NCBI RefSeq assembly: GCF_008831285.2 | Contig: NC_045142.1 | Coordinates: 13,530,716-13,594,715, forward strand | Origin: Nymphaea colorata | Taxonomy: Eukaryota; Streptophyta; Magnoliopsida; Nymphaeales; Nymphaeaceae | Length of the DNA: 64,000 bases | Direction of reading: 5' to 3' | Shown here: piece by piece, positions 49,909 to 61,408 of the stretch | How positions within the stretch are numbered: the stretch's first letter is position 1 | How the letters are laid out: every line of letters starts with the position of its first letter | The notes under the pieces: generated by a model | Seen by the model: only the letters and a program-made list of their open reading frames with translations | What the model was told of the DNA's origin: nothing | Database searches by the model: none | Made by a program: the position numbers and the translations under genes

Positions 49909-49957
<49 letters not shown>

Positions 49958-51649
49958 CATTGAGCGGAAGATGTTGATTAGTCATAGTTCTTTTGACCCC
50001 CCTATCACAGGCATTATCAAGATTTTTCCTGCCTTCCCCTTACAAGCACCTCGTTAGTGGACATTCTATATTTTAATGTTTTCGAGAATAGGCTTATAAG
50101 AGAAGTTAGTCCCAATGTATTAGATTATGTTTCTGCAAAGTGTAGGATTAGTGTGATACAATGCAGAAGCTCTACGGCTCAGTCAATTTCATGTTTAGCA
50201 GGACCAAGCTAATTGATTGTTTGCCTTTCACTAACATTTTCCATTGTCTGTTTTCTCCGTCAGATGGCTACTTTGGCATCTTATTTTGGGCTTGGCCAAC
50301 AGAAGCACAGGTACTTTATCTGCTTTCTTTGACGTAGTTCTGTCTATTCGGACGATTGACTGGCCACAGTTTCCTTTACTTTCGTATATTAATTGCTTAA
50401 TTGTATAGCTGTTAAATCGCTTCATTATTTAACATGTTTATTTCCTTAATCGGTTGCATCTTACATCACATGCACAATGCTTCTACAAGTAATTTTGTAA
50501 GGAGTGTTTCTGTCTAGCTATTTACCTACTGGTCATTTTGCAACAAACGTAGAAAATGTACTACTTCGGATAAGGTGATATTGTCTGGAACAGAACCTAA
50601 AAAGGAAGAATTTTTAGCTCCAAACATTTGGTTAGACCTTGAAAATCAAAATTATTTTGGAAAAATGGGTCATCCGCATTCAAAAGGGGTTTGGAGGCTA
50701 GTCACAAGTTTGAGCCAGGGTTTGGGCGCAAGACCCAATGCTTGCACAAATGCCCACCTTCTGAGCAGCTAGATGTTCATAAATTTCCTCTGGTACAGGA
50801 GTAGAAGGAATTAGTTGCTATTTGTTTGATCAACTTGTAATTGTGAGTAACCCAACATATTTCCAATTTCTGATCAAGAATAAGCTTCAAATCTAAATCT
50901 TGTTATTGTATCAGGAGCTTGGATGATGTTCGGATGAATCTGGAAGTTGTCAAGTATTGTGCAACTGTCTTGTTTTTGGTGAGTTTGATGCCTATGAACT
51001 ATGAAGTCTGGATTTTGTCATATGTATCATTTGTGTACTCTCTTGCATGGTGAGCAACTGTTTTGAATCGTTTGTGATTGTTTATGTGCATGTATATCAT
51101 CAATATTGCTAGATACAACCTACATCGTGAGACATGCCTAAAATCCAGGCAGAACTTGGTGCATTATACAGTCTAAAAGAAAAACTAAACCAAGAAAACA
51201 CAATATTAGGTTTTTAAATTAACAATAGAACTGAAACATTTCTCAATGAAAAACATATCACTCTCAATTTATAACAACAAAATAATTAAACTGCACAATA
51301 CCACTGATGCCAGACGTTCCATAACATAGTAATGAACATGGTCAGAAGTTTGGATGTGGAATAATAAAGTTAAACAATTAAAAATTAAAGGTTATATATC
51401 ATAAAGAGAGCATTTTACAATTTAACATCCCCGGCTTGTATACTGTAGTGCACATAAAATTTTTAATTTCTTAAATCCCAAATACTAAAATCCTATTTCT
51501 ATTTATTAAAACCTAAAAACGTGAACTGAAGCCTCAAATTACTAAATCTAATTAGAAAAATAGTGGAACATAATTCCTCAAGATGATCACAGTTTCCATG
51601 TTGTCAATTGTCTTCAATTTTATAATTCTAATGAACTAGAGAAAAAGAA

Positions 51650-51698
<49 letters not shown>

Positions 51699-54019
51699 TA
51701 TGTACATATATATGGCAAAATCATCTGCAACATCAAAAAGAAAGAGAAAAGGAAAATCTACATCAAAATAGACAAAGAAGAAAGCAAAGCTCTGTTGACT
51801 GCAGAAGAAGTAGAAAACTGAAAATTATCTGCCTTGGACAATAATGGAAAGATGTCAACTATTGAGTGCCTAAGTAAGCCTAAGCACCCCTGGGCAATAA
51901 CCTAGAAGTGACTAATGGTCTATCATCTAAGAACAAAAATCAAGTGACCAGCCAAGCTTATGAGGCCTCGGCACACCAAGCATGCTTTTACCAACATGGA
52001 TGTTCATCTGCATTGGAGGATTGATTGTCTTTGAATGTTTGTCAGAAAATAGATTTCTGACATCTAGATGAAAGCTGCAGTTCCTTGACTTATATTTACA
52101 AGCCACATTTGGCACTATCTGAGGATGTTGGAATGATTACCATACGTGCTGTCTGAATTGTGTCGCTGTGATGATCAGTAGTCTCTCCTGGTGCTACAGT
52201 CCTACAGTTCATCCCAGTTGCTTGTTCTTATTTGGTTTCACCTCCATAATATCAAAAACAGCACCCTTTTGTTGCATCAATATGTTCTTTCATTCGTATC
52301 ATTGAAAGTTTTTTCTGGAATAGGCAGTCATCAAAGAATCTTTGGGTGGAAGCCATCAAACAAACTTATAAAGTAGCTTTCGTGACTCAGTAACGTACTC
52401 CTTATCCTGCAAATATGTTGTTGCATGATAATTCCTGCAGGAGTCCAGTCTTCCTGAAGTTTTGATGGTTGACTCTTCAAACATGGTCAAGCAATGCCAT
52501 TGTGTTGCTGAGGCTGCATGCTCTAGAGATGTAGGCTCTACTCTAACCTTGATGACAACCCACAAGTTACCTTCTACGTCTATGAAGCAGCCACACAAGG
52601 TTCCAGATTCTCTTAAGGTGCCTGACAGTAGAGATCCCTTTGACTTGTCCAATTTCATTGATGAAATTGAAACAACAAACACCTCCCAAAGGGATGCTAA
52701 TCTTCTGGATGGAAGGAGGCAATCGGATTCATCTGAAATGATGCCTAATCTGCCTGCTGTGTCTAAGGGCTCATCTAGCAGTTGTTCTGGGTTCTTGGAA
52801 TCGCATCAGATCTCCTTGGCTGCTTTGAATGCATCTCTTGTTCCATTTTTGGGGGGATGCCAGCGAATAGCACTGCTTCACAATGGGGTTCCTTTGCAAA
52901 TTTGTGGTGTGAATATGAAGATTCACTTTGGAGTGAGCTCAAAGTATCTTGATCATTCTGGACGACCTCGAGTAAGTATTGTAGTAGAGCCACCCAAAGC
53001 ATTGTGCGAGATCCTGGACAGATGTGATCAACTCGCTCGGCAGTTGTCTTCTGATTCTGGTAGTGACTCAGAATGGAGAACCACTGTGATCCGGAAGAAT
53101 GGATTCTCAAACTTGGGCCCTACATTTCGTCTGCAGTAAGTTTCTTATTTCCTTCCCTTGTGTGATCCAAGAGATCTCTTTGATCCTAGTTTCTTCTGCA
53201 TCCATGTGTGGTGGTCTTATCATTCGAGTGTCGTGTATTCATATGGAAGGCAGATGTGCTCAGTTCATCCAGTGGGTTACATGAAACACCACAAGGAACC
53301 ATAGTTGAGGCACCAGCCAGAAAATGCAGGGGTCCTAGTGGTGTTTCACCTTAAGAAGGTTGACTCACATGAGCTGAATTCCGTTTATTGAGTAGGTAGG
53401 TAACTCACGCTCATGAGTGAGGATGCACCTGGATTTCTTGTTACTATATATGTAGCAGTACTTGTTCGGCCATGTTATCCACTCTTTGCTTTGCATTCTC
53501 TTTCTATTTTCAGCATTCCTACTGCAACAAAAGGAGAGGGCTCTGCCTACTCTACAGAAATATATCAGCAAGAACCTACAGGAACAAGGAAACTAGTTTT
53601 CACTAAAACAAATGTTTCTGAGCTGGAGCCATTCTTTCTCCCAGGGACTCTAGTTGATGCCTGCTTTCGCTTAGATGTGTACGACTACCAACAGCATGCT
53701 GGTATCCGCCTGGTGGCAAAGAAGTTGTTGCTGCATCCTTCAATGCCAGTGCCTTCCGCAATGGAGGTAAATGCATGAACAAGAGGAAAATCAGACAGAA
53801 TGTGCTGACCATGTATCTTTTGGATGGTTGTTTTACTTGTATACTAACCCATAGATCGCCATCGTATCATCACCTGGGAAATTTGCCATGGATTATTTAA
53901 CTGATGATGATATAGGGGAAGAAATAAAACCTTTTTATTTGTCAAGAGAACCCTGTGCACATGGTCGAGTTGAGAGGTTGATCCTCAGTGAGCTTTTTTC
54001 GTGCTATCAGGTCGTGTAA
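49251..54019 (+). CDS. NEN1: NEN-type DEDDh exonuclease-domain protein
   Basis: Six exons: 49251-49676, 50264-50310, 50915-50978, 52441-53135, 53514-53766 and 53855-54019. The total is 1650 bp, 549 aa, with phases consistent. The exonuclease domain (1-183) shows all DEDDh residues: Asp10 and Glu12 in FFDVET, Asp102 in GHNILRFD, and His157 and Asp162 in HRSLDD. The C-terminal half (about 275-460) has the conserved NEN blocks IHFGVSSKYLDHSGRPRVSI and DVYDYQQHAGIRLVAKKLL. Arabidopsis NAC45/86-dependent exonuclease-domain proteins degrade nuclear DNA during sieve-element maturation; which paralogue this is cannot be told. Intron 1 is GC-AG (AAG/GCACGT); the AG ending at 50263 and the NMK-MATLASYFGL junction support it. 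Introns hold a G19 run and GA and AT repeats. The final exon is less conserved and its model less certain. Confidence 0.92.
49847..49953. repeat. (CA)n, G19 homopolymer and (GA)n in NEN intron 1
   Basis: CACACA units at 49851-49870 are followed by 19 consecutive G (49891-49909), then (GA)n with one GATA to 49953. This gives an all-purine run of more than 60 bases on the + strand. Confidence 0.95.
51655..51700. repeat. (AT)n-(AC)n microsatellite in NEN intron 3
   Basis: A compound repeat of about 12 AT and 9 AC units. The rest of this 1.46-kb intron is AT-rich and without coding sequence. Confidence 0.9.
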
Positions 54020-54716
54020 TCCTTTTTTATGTTTAAAAATAAAAATTGAAGAAAAGAAAATCAGCTTATCTCTGGTGGCCATGTGGAATTTTTTTAACGA
54101 TCTTAAGATGATCGATACTTCTAGTGTGTATTATTTCAAAATCTTGATTGGCATTTAAGTTGTGAGATACTTGTTAAACCATGCTTGAATATTCTGAGGT
54201 CTTAACTTGTTTCTTTTAGCAAAGAGCCGGTAAACTCACCAAACAGATGTGTTAAGTCCACCTTAACAGATTATGATACTTAAATGATATTGAGAAAATG
54301 GACTACAATTAGCACATAGGCCAATAGCCCGAAGGTGGAGGTATCTCAAAGAGGCCGAAACCTCCCTCACCCCTACTCTCCTTTACCCCTCCACTCTTCC
54401 CCTCTTTCCAGCCCGTTGAGTCTAAGTCTGCTTGAAGTCTGTCAGCTATTGGGAAGAGTGGCCAGGGCTGCTAACACTGCCGATGCCATGATATCATGGA
54501 GCCAATTAACGGGAGGACTCTTCAACAGCCTGAGCCATCTTTTCTAGAGACATAAACTCCTCAACTTGCTGCAAGTCTTCTCACATGTATTTCCTCTTTA
54601 CCGCATGGGTGAAGAGTCCTTTTCTTTCCAGTTGGCACAAGAAAAAAGATCACTTCCCACAAGCCGCTCCTGTTTAAGGCATTGATTGCAGCATTAGCTG
54701 ACAAGTCCTCACCTAT
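54020..54716. other. NEN 3' flank and intergenic DNA
   Basis: AATAAA at 54038-54043 lies only 19 bp past the stop; a further downstream signal is likely. A pyrimidine-rich stretch (54352-54420) is present. No gene was recognised. Confidence 0.45.
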
Positions 54717-56880
54717 GTTGTCAAGGCAGCTACATGCCAGTCAGTGCCTAGGCCAAAAAGGCAACCTGGTTTTTTTTCAAAAATATATATAATAATATTA
54801 AGTATTACAATATTACTAATATTTGAAATGCATATAATAGAAATATAACACGCATAATTAACGTAAACAATAAAAAAGTAATTTTTGGTAATTGAAAATC
54901 ATACAATCATTAAATATGCAAAAATCAATAACAAAAGTTTAACATTTCTCATTAAATGAAATAAAGTACAACAAAAAAAAAAAACTAAATTTAATCTTAA
55001 TACGAAGGAATGTAAATCTACAAGAAGGCTTTGATTGTTTCACTAGGTTCTTCAACCTGAAGTTGCAATTTGTCTTGTTGTGGCTTCAACAAGTTCCTTA
55101 GTGGTTGATAATTGTCTTCTTTCTCAGAGTCTGGGACTACAAGTGAAGATAAATTGTCTTGTTCAGTTGAATAAACAATAGCATTATAAGGATGCTAATA
55201 CGCTAACAAAGAAATGCTCGATACTTAGATGCCAAAATATAATGTTTACTTCATTAAACGTTAAAAATTAGGAAAATCAAGACAATAAGTTTCTAAAAAG
55301 CATGGTAATTAGATGATGAAAAAGATGCTTCTGAAGCATCGTCTAAATTTAATGATATATTAGCATCTTCATCTGTGTCCTTACAATTGGTTTCTTTTTA
55401 TTCTTCTTAAATTTCAATCAACTTTCACTTTCCCCTAGCTTTGGATTCATTTTTTTGACTTTTATGTTATTTGTCTGATCATCTAGATGGACCATCATGG
55501 TCTTGAGAAGTGCCAGTTGCCATGTCAACAAGATCCTATATGAGAAAATAATCATCAACATAAACATTATCATCATCACTTGGCCATTCATCATTTTCAT
55601 TAACTTCCCGCAAGACAATGGGATTAATTTTTTTGCTACTTCTTTTTTTTTTCATATTGTTCCGTTAACCGCTGATTATAATCCACAAACACTAAGTTAT
55701 TTAACTTTTTGTGTTGCAACCTATTTTGCTTCTTTAGCTCCAAGACATTTAGCAATGTAAATATATGAGGATAATGCTTAACCCTCAAACAATATAAAAA
55801 CAATAAAAAATGTTCATATCGGTTCGAATTTCGAAAGTACTCCAATTCCGTTCACAACTAGAAACACTGCATGTAAGACTCAACACTCGAACAACAAAAT
55901 GTTGTCGTTTAGGACATCCAATGCCACAAAAGATCCACCAATCAACTATGACATATAAAAAAACCCTAATGTTATTTGTTGTTAAATAACCAAAATGTGT
56001 CATAAATTTATATCATGATTCAGAAGTCATAACTTACTTGGCAAAAGTATTTTCCTCTTCTGAATTACCATGTCCATCCCAAATGGTCCTTGTGCTTTAC
56101 GATATGCCACTAGTTGGTCATGTATGTTATATGCTCTAATGGACTGCCAACTAGACATAAAAATACACTTGAATAGTTCTAGCTTGACTTCGTAATTGGA
56201 CTTAATATTAGCATCATCATAGAATATTGAAGGATTTAAGTATAACCCATTTGCATGTAGAGGTTGATGCAATTGAGTATTCCATGTTTTATCAACAATT
56301 TCCCATATAGGTTGATATGAAGACTTATCTTTCTTCAAATTCACCTATTGCAATTTAAAAAATGCTAGATTGTAGAGTAATAACGAATCAACGAAGAAAA
56401 AATCTTACAAAGCATAAATAACTTGCTTCTTTGTTTTTTTATACTGTCCATTGCCTCATATATTAAACCCTCATGAAAAAGATGCATCTGAATTATCGTC
56501 CAAATTTAATGATATATTAACATCTTCATCTGCGTCTTCAAAATTGGTTTATTCTTCTTCGTCTTCTTATTGAATTTCAATCAACTTTAGCATTCCCTTG
56601 CCTTTGGATTCATTCTTTTGACTTCTATGTTATTTGTTTTATTGTCTTGACAGACCATCTTGGTCTTAAGAAGTGCTAGTTGCCTTGTCAACAAGATCCA
56701 TGTGAGAAAATAATCATCATCATAGACATTGTTATCATCACTTGCCCATTCATCATTTTCATTAACTTCTCGCAAGACAATTAGATCCATTTTTTTGCAA
56801 CTTCTTTTTCTTTCTTTATATTGTTCCCTTAACCGCTGATTATCAAACACAAAAACTAAGTCATTCAACTTTTTTGTGTT
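54717..56880 (-). pseudogene. hAT transposase relic with duplicated C-terminal tail
   Basis: On the minus strand, 56344-56030 encodes a block with LHQPLHANGLYLNPSIFY and YRKAQGPFGMDMVIQKRK. It continues at about 55930-55640 with FVVRVLSLTCSVSSCERNW (the hAT dimerisation motif) and then KLNNLVFVDYNQRLTEQYE. The last part of the protein (NDLVF... to an acidic tail with EVNENDEW) occurs twice: 55310-55740 and 56465-56885. At 54717 the sequence TGTTGTCAAGGCAGCTACAT resembles a plant hAT terminus. The catalytic N-terminal half, zinc finger and matching right terminus are not seen, and frames are broken. Confidence 0.75.
55310..55745. repeat. Direct repeat, copy 1 (partner 56465-56890)
   Basis: About 430 bp, roughly 80-85% alike by eye. 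Shared words include CATCATTTTCATTAACTTC and TTAACCGCTGATTAT. The repeat covers the transposase tail and its downstream sequence. Confidence 0.8.
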
Positions 56881-56890
56881 GTAATCTATT
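56465..56890. repeat. Direct repeat, copy 2 (partner 55310-55745)
   Basis: It has the same orientation as copy 1 and keeps a longer uninterrupted reading frame (56868-56587, 93 codons). Confidence 0.8.
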
Positions 56891-57374
56891 TCACTTCATT
56901 GTATGAAGTTATAAGACATTTAAAAATGTAAATATGATCACTGAAAAGGCAAATTAGTATACTTAGCATATGAAGGGGCTGCATAATGACCAGCCCTTTC
57001 ATCGTGGAGACGATGGGAAAAAGGACGATGGGACGTGTAGCAGCAATATTGCATAAATAGGGAAGCAAAAAGAATTGCTCAAATAAGAAGGGGACATTTT
57101 GGAAAAAGAAGGCATTTAAATTACTGAAATCTACAAGGGCATAACCAGGGGGCGCTTCTCGTTGAAAAACTGAATACCTTTTCGTTTTTAGCTGGCGTCA
57201 GCACGGAACATCCAGTTCCATGGTCGGGGCCGCTCGCTGAGTTTGCTCCTATGGTGTATGGACGATCGGCTTGAAGGAAGAAAGGATGCTTCGCAGCAGA
57301 ACGTTCCTGTTGGTCTTCCGTTGCTTATTCGACCCTGAACGACATTGATCGCCCTGTGGCCAAGGGAGAGGAAT
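56891..57374. other. Upstream region of the SAC8-like gene
   Basis: The segment becomes GC-richer from about 57180, as expected of a 5' leader. No TATA box could be chosen with confidence. Confidence 0.4.
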
Positions 57375-59977
57375 ATGGAAGAGGAGAGACGGGATAAAAA
57401 GATGGAAGAGTCTTCGTCGTCGTCCAATCTCAGAGAACCTTTTAGATTGTGCAATGAAATGCAATTGCTGGAATTCCCGGACAAGTACGTCATAAGGCCA
57501 ACGGATTCTCAATCCCTTCAGCCTTTCTGCATCGGCCGCTCTGACGGAGTTATTGGGCCCCTCGGTAGATCTTCGTTGCGCTTTTTTGTTGCTTTTCCTC
57601 TATGATAGAAATGAATGTTCATTTTATTTGATCCAATTGTTTCCGTGCCATTGAATTGGTTGTTCTCTCTCCTCTTTCGTTAACATAAAGAATTAGTTAT
57701 GGCCGAGTCTATGTGAACTGGATATTTCACCTTTCCCCTCAACTTTTTGAGGTATCTAATCTGTTGTTTTCCCGGTTTATCTTATTGGTGTTCCTTCTTG
57801 AAAGCAAGGTGGATTTCAATTATTACGTTTTGGCCTATCAGCTACCATCCCGTATTTCGCGAATATGCAGGCCGTCATTAGATTCCGTGACAGATAAACC
57901 GGGCACTTCCATTTGCTTACAGCCAAATGCTCCAGCTGGTTCGACATGTGTAAAGGGGCATCCGTTTGTTGGTGTTCCGAGGGAGTCTCTCTCTCTCTCC
58001 AACGCGTAGAATGTCTGAAGTAGTGAGTGCAAGCGCTAGTAACCAAATAGGTGCTGCGATTAGTTCGGCTGTTGACTTTTTTCTTCCTTAGGTAAAAAAA
58101 ATCATACCTGAAGTTTGGTAGATTTTAATTTAGGTTTTCTCCCTGAAGATTTTGGAAATCGTGGACCATAGTTAGATACCTTAAAACCTTGTCTACGTAT
58201 TAAAACCTCATCTTACTGCTCGAAGATGGATAAGGGGCGGCGGTGGAAAAAAATTGATTCCATTATCATTGGTACAAAGGTGCGTTTATTTAGAACACAT
58301 CTCTAACTTCGTTAAAGATTTGTCATTAAAAATCAAATGCTCCTGTCAAACGCTCGCTGGAGACGTGATCTTTTAGGTAGTTTATAACTTCCCGATAACT
58401 TTCAAAATTTATAAGCGCATTTCCTTTAGGCTTTTAAATATTTGCAACTGCTTGTTAATTGTTGGATCATTTCACCTGGGTTACACAAGTTCCTTACGAA
58501 CAGCTAATGCCTTATCATAGTACATAACGTATAATTGAGTAGAAATTTGTAATAGATGATGTTCTTACCCTCCAAGCATCTCTTCCACCAATTCTCTTTC
58601 TTACGGGATACTAATCGTGGTTTGTAAGATAATTTTTATGTTCTTGAAAGGTGTGCGTTCCTGCACAGTTAATTCATTCATTGAAATTTAATAAAGAAAA
58701 ATCATGACTCATAAAAACCAGAAGAAAGGAAGAAGAGGCAAACATGTTATATAATAAGTGACACAAAAATCACATGTAAAGTACACATATAACTAAATTA
58801 AAACATAAACAACATAAATGCATCTAACTAAATCAAGAGTTAACAACATAAAAGTGTCATCCATTAATTTTTTAAATTGCATACAACCTTAACATTGTTA
58901 ACCACATTAAGGTGGATATCTGATATGAAGTATCGGCAATATTGCATGTCAAGCAACTGAAACTAATTTAATAAAGTATCTCACAACAGATGCTGCAAAC
59001 TACTTGCGTGAATTGCACATCAAAAGTGAAAAGTAAATTGCACCTTTGTTTAAAACTGCCCAATGCTTCATCAATGCTTTCGAACATCAAAGTTGGTAGG
59101 TAGCATCAATGCAATACATCAAAATTGGCAGGTAGCATTGATGCTATCCCCTGGTTTTACCGTAAGGTTGTAAAGATGAAACTGAAAACATTTTTCAGAA
59201 TTCAGACTTGTTTAGTTGACAAAGGTGATATTGTGAATTATGAAGATGTGCGAGTTAATTGGCCATGCATATACATGTGTACAAACAAATGCTATAATTG
59301 GTAATCAACACTTTCAAATGGACCATCTCCTCTTCTCAAAGCAGCTCATTTCTTAAATTTGAACAAATACATAATTTACTAAAATTGCTACTAGGCTGCC
59401 ATTCTTAGTTTCTTCACGCATGGTATTGCAAGGACTGTGGTCAATTAGACGGTAGGGGATGGTTTGGAATGGGAAGCTGCAAACATGGACACTATCTCCT
59501 TGAGCTACAGTCAAATATTGTTTCAGTCTAGACTCTAGCCTAAACCATGACTTTATGCTTCTGACTGGTCTCACTGGCACATGTTAGCATTCCTTTCGTA
59601 AGTGTTCCAAAAACAGATATCATGCCTGATAAAATAACAACTAGCAACTGTAATATCTTTTACATAAAATAACAATTGTACTGCTTCTTATATTCTACTT
59701 TCATTGACTTATAGACAAGCTGTCCTCCTTTTCCTACTGCGCCTTTCATCCTATGACCTTGGCATGCAGACTCAAATATTTGTCAAAATATCTTTTCATT
59801 GCTTGTGGCATTAGCAAGTAAAGATTCTGTGTATTACCTTGATGAATTTAGTTGTTGCTTCATAATTAAACAGATTTTTGCTAATTGTCCATTGCAATGC
59901 AGACGACTTGCCTAATGGAGATCCATTGAAGATTCAGACAATCTTTGGTATTGTTGGAACAATTAGACTACTAGCTG
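57375..59977 (+). CDS. SAC8: SAC-domain phosphoinositide phosphatase, SAC8-like (5' part only)
   Basis: Two exons are seen: 57375-57564 and 59903-59977, with donors CTCG/GTAGAT and GCTG/GTAAGT, acceptor AATGCAG and compatible phases. They encode 88 residues. An acidic/serine-rich start is followed by MQLLEFPDKYVIRPTDS, a GRSDGVIGPLDD stretch and KIQTIFGIVGTIRLLAG, the N-terminal signature of plant SAC6-8 proteins. These are Sac1-type enzymes that dephosphorylate phosphoinositides, usually at the ER, and end in two membrane segments. The expected continuation (TYLLVIT-like) is not found before the copia element at 60824, so the catalytic CX5R region and tail must lie past the window's end. ATG 57375 is chosen; MEES at 57402 is an alternative. 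Confidence 0.85.
57565..59902. other. SAC8-like intron 1, 2.3 kb
   Basis: No coding block or element end was recognised. A short GC-rich open patch (57840-58010) shows no family motif. Confidence 0.55.
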
Positions 59978-60823
59978 GTAAGTCTTAATGTGTAAACCAA
60001 ATGATTTATGTAAAGAAAGGTTCCTTATGCTTCCCACCTGGCCATTTCTGTTGAAATATTAGTATACATAAACTTGCTCTTTGCTATGAACATTGAGGTG
60101 CTTTTAGATGAACACACCTGCTTACTAAATGTGATGTTTCTTAATTATGTTTACTATCACATGAAATGTTTATCGTGTTAGTGGAATCATGCATTTTAAT
60201 TGTAAGTTGATACCCATATATTTTCCAGAGTTAGTATTTCCTCAATTTTGCTGTTTAGTGTTAATTAGTACATTTTAGAGTTTTACCTAATGCTGCATAG
60301 GCCCACCTACGCTTTTGGTTTGACTCATTGTGGTAGTAACTGTAAGACTGAGTCTTTTAAATAAAAAGGGGAATAGTAGAACAATAGGTAGGTCAGGTCT
60401 GTCTCAGGAAATGGGTCGGGTTCTATTACTAATCTTGTATTCACTCAATATACTCTGGGAGGGTGACTCGAAAGGATTATGATGACTAATGAGATGAACA
60501 TCCTCGTTGAGGAGAGGATTTGCCCTAATTTCGTGTTTCAGTGTGCGTGAGTGGATTCTAACCCTGCTCGTGTAGAAGCCTACTGTGTTAATGTAAGAAT
60601 AAGACAGATTGTGAAGAAGCTAAATAGTAAAGTTATGATATTCATTAAATACTTGGAAGTTTGCTTCAAACAATCAAGGTGATAGCACTACCAGGATATC
60701 CCTCTTATACAGTATAATGGTCTTAGAACTGAAAATTGTCGAAATAGATTGATGCCTATCTTCACTCGTAAGAGCATCATGTATATGCCATCTTTATACG
60801 CTTTCATTTCTAAATTCTAACAG
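59978..60823. other. SAC8-like intron 2, proximal part
   Basis: I searched it by eye for the next SAC exon and found none. The copia element interrupts the intron at about 60824. Confidence 0.55.
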
Positions 60824-61395
60824 TGGCTGATTCATTATATTGCTGGATTTTCCATATTTTCTATACCTTTGAGGTGGAAGTGCATTTCTGTAAATCAGTC
60901 CCAATCTTGAGAATGCAAACACTTCAAGAGATACACTCTTGAAGATCCCAACACCTTCAATAGGTAAATGCACAACCAAACCTCAAACTTGAGGAGAAGA
61001 TAAATATATTAATCTCAAGAGAAGAGAACACAAGAGAGGCCTAAAAGCCTTAACAAAACAAGGGACAACAGTCCCTTATTTATAGTACAATGTAAGGGAG
61101 AGAAGAAGGAGGAGTTGGCTGTTGGGCCAGCTCCAACGGCTAGAAATCTAGCCGTTGGAAGCTGGCCCAACAGCTAATTCCCCTTTACAAAATAAGAAAA
61201 AGTAAAAATAGAAAAAGAAAAGAAATAAAAAAGGTACATAAAAAAGAAAAAGAAACAAATAAAATAAAATACATAAACACCTATGCATACATAGATATTC
61301 ATCTGTACAAATCATACATGAAACTAGATGTATGACATTATATATGAAATATACATATGTATACTTACATAATGTCTAATCTTTAAATTCTAACA
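60824..61395 (-). repeat. 3' LTR of the copia element
   Basis: In element orientation it starts at 61395 with TGTTAG and ends near 60824 with CAGCCA. A TATA-like ACTATAAATAAGGG (minus strand, about 61073-61086) may be its promoter. The outer boundary is the less certain one. Confidence 0.65.
61118..61174. repeat. 27-bp inverted repeat (hairpin) in the LTR
   Basis: The left arm GCTGTTGGGCCAGCTCCAAC plus GGCTAGA (61118-61144) is followed by a 2-base loop and its complement with a single extra base (61147-61174). The stem is about 27 bp and GC-rich, and lies just downstream of the LTR TATA box in element orientation. Confidence 0.9.
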
Positions 61396-61408
61396 CCCCC
61401 CCTCAAAC

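Noticed and set aside
20381..59977. A phosphoinositide gene cluster (PLC with the SAC8-like gene)
   Set aside because: The two genes are about 28 kb apart with an unrelated exonuclease gene and much transposon DNA between; co-location is most simply chance.
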